From assembly GCA_037355855.1 (NCBI GenBank), contig CM074764.1, positions 3,782,001 through 3,846,000 on the forward strand: a stretch of DNA of 64,000 nucleotides. The letters are read 5' to 3'. Positions within the stretch are counted from its first letter, which is position 1. Every line of letters begins with the position of its first letter. Position numbers and translations under genes: made by a program. Source of the DNA: Pseudo-nitzschia pungens. Lineage: Eukaryota > Bacillariophyta > Bacillariophyceae > Bacillariales > Bacillariaceae. Below are positions 63,181 to 64,000 of this stretch, one piece after another. The notes under the pieces were generated by a model that worked only from the letters and a program-made list of their open reading frames with translations, was not told the origin of the DNA and made no database searches.

Positions 63181-64000
63181 ATGGCAAGGCACAAAAGGAA
63201 TAGAGATTCACCATCTCGTCGGTCTGGAAATCCATCTCGGTCCACACGGCGACGAACAAATCCTCCGAGAAGATCACCCCGTTCACCCCCCGAACGAAAC
63301 TATCGTGAGGATTCATCTAGCAGTGATGATGGTGCTGAAGCAGTACCTGCTCGTGACCAATATGTACCTCCACCAGTATCGGAGAATGAGGAGGAACTTG
63401 AGCAAGATTCCACCAACACTGAACAACCCCAACAAGAGAATGAGGAGGAACTTGAGCAAGATTCCACCGACACTGAAGAATCTTCTGATGGAGAATCGGA
63501 AAGTGAGAATGAAGACAGTGATTCGGAAAGTGAGAATGAAGACACTGAGGATGAAGACAACGACCGGGAATCACAGCGTGACACCCATCCGCGAATGCCT
63601 GACTTCCCATGGGAAAAAAAAGACGAAACAACCAAAACAAATCCTACTCCCGTCGGGGCTAAGGGAGCCGACGATCCCAAAGATAACGAAGGCGAAGATG
63701 ATGAACAAAATAAAATTACTAATCCTGTCGTCGGGGCTAAGGAAATCGACGATCCTGCGGATAATGAAGAGAACGCAAAAAATAAAATTAATCCTTCCGT
63801 CGGGGCTAAGGGAACCGACGATCCTGACAATGACCAAGACTGGGTAAGTGAGATAACAAATATCACTTTGCAGGAGGTTCTTCGCCATCCTCCGGCCCAG
63901 ACCAACAATTCTTTCGGGGCTGGCGGTGCCGACGATTTCAGCGAGGACGAAGACAGGGACCGAAACGAAAAGGAAAATAATGACGACGATTCGAGAGATG
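63181..64000 (+). CDS. Gene C (E4), 5' part
   Basis: Open from the ATG at 63181 to the window end (273 codons and one base). The N-terminus (MARHKRNRDSPSR) and the Glu/Ser acidic region follow E3 closely. After residue ~140 it carries three variant PVGAKG/PSVGAKG units of 20-30 residues rather than the uniform 45-aa array of E3. A GAGGADDFSEDED segment near the edge suggests the E3-type repeat begins there. So the protein varies mainly in its repeat section. Confidence 0.7.
   Translation, partial: MARHKRNRDSPSRRSGNPSRSTRRRTNPPRRSPRSPPERNYREDSSSSDDGAEAVPARDQYVPPPVSENEEELEQDSTNTEQPQQENEEELEQDSTDTEESSDGESESENEDSDSESENEDTEDEDNDRESQRDTHPRMPDFPWEKKDETTKTNPTPVGAKGADDPKDNEGEDDEQNKITNPVVGAKEIDDPADNEENAKNKINPSVGAKGTDDPDNDQDWVSEITNITLQEVLRHPPAQTNNSFGAGGADDFSEDEDRDRNEKENNDDDSRD

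Larger units (their letters stand above)
54593..64000 (+). mobile_element. E4: gene-bearing E-family transposon, right end outside the window
   Basis: Left terminus CGTCCGAAAACTGGTTCGCG (one change from E3), preceded by TG as a possible 2-bp duplication. The arm, gene A, gene B, conserved block, 60-bp repeats and gene C follow in E3 order. Gene D and the right end would lie beyond 64000. At least 9408 bp are present. Confidence 0.85.

Noticed and set aside
1..64000. tRNA or rRNA genes
   Set aside because: Nothing with cloverleaf potential plus A/B boxes, or rRNA-like conserved sequence, was noticed; a dedicated search was not possible.

Overview
This window is transposon-dense nuclear DNA from a eukaryotic microalga, most likely a diatom or a close stramenopile relative. 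The evidence is a Ty1/copia element whose protease and integrase resemble the CoDi-type copia elements of diatoms, a LINE-type reverse transcriptase of a kind I associate with diatoms, a PAT/DIRS-type tyrosine-recombinase retroelement, and a short GT-AG intron. I see no bacterial operon structure, rRNA, tRNA or CRISPR array. Only one host gene is visible: the first ~103 codons of a membrane-anchored protein on the minus strand at the left edge (1-310).

Layout. (1) 485-9922 is a pogo/Tc1-like DNA transposon with TA target duplication and a 1009-aa DD35D transposase; a second transposon (E1, 785-6638) sits inside it, 46 bp upstream of the transposase start. (2) 10132-17945 is a complete minus-strand PAT-like tyrosine-recombinase retrotransposon with the order A1-ORFs-B1-A2-B2 of split direct repeats; it carries Gag, RT-RNase H, tyrosine recombinase and one unknown ORF. 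(3) 18180-33134 is a decayed Ty1/copia element; its right LTR is split by E2 (27898-33040). (4) 33135-34671 is unassigned repeat-rich DNA. (5) 34672-50149 is E3, a 15.5-kb transposon with four genes. (6) 50150-54592 holds a repeat copy and a broken LINE on the minus strand. (7) 54593 to the window end is E4, a second gene-bearing relative of E3.

The main discovery candidate is the E1-E4 family. All copies start with the same terminal sequence (CGTCCGAAAACTG...), and the three complete ones end with its inverse and are flanked by a 2-bp target duplication. The ends carry arrays of a TCGCGACC motif. E3 and E4 encode gene A (1063 aa, probable CACTA/Plavaka-like DDE transposase), gene B (convergent to A; cysteine-rich N-terminus, coiled coil and acidic tail) and gene C (acidic, repeat-bearing, basic C-terminus). 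E3 also shows gene D, a spliced ~577-aa protein; in E4 that region lies beyond the window. E1 and E2 have lost A-D. They keep the ends, a conserved non-coding block and the last bases of gene D, and they carry a G-rich ~35-bp minisatellite where A and B would be. They look like non-autonomous passengers mobilised by E3/E4-type elements. E1-E3 interrupt other repeats, so this family includes the latest arrivals in the locus.

All calls are by eye from the sequence; identities are hand estimates from compared stretches, and no database was searched.
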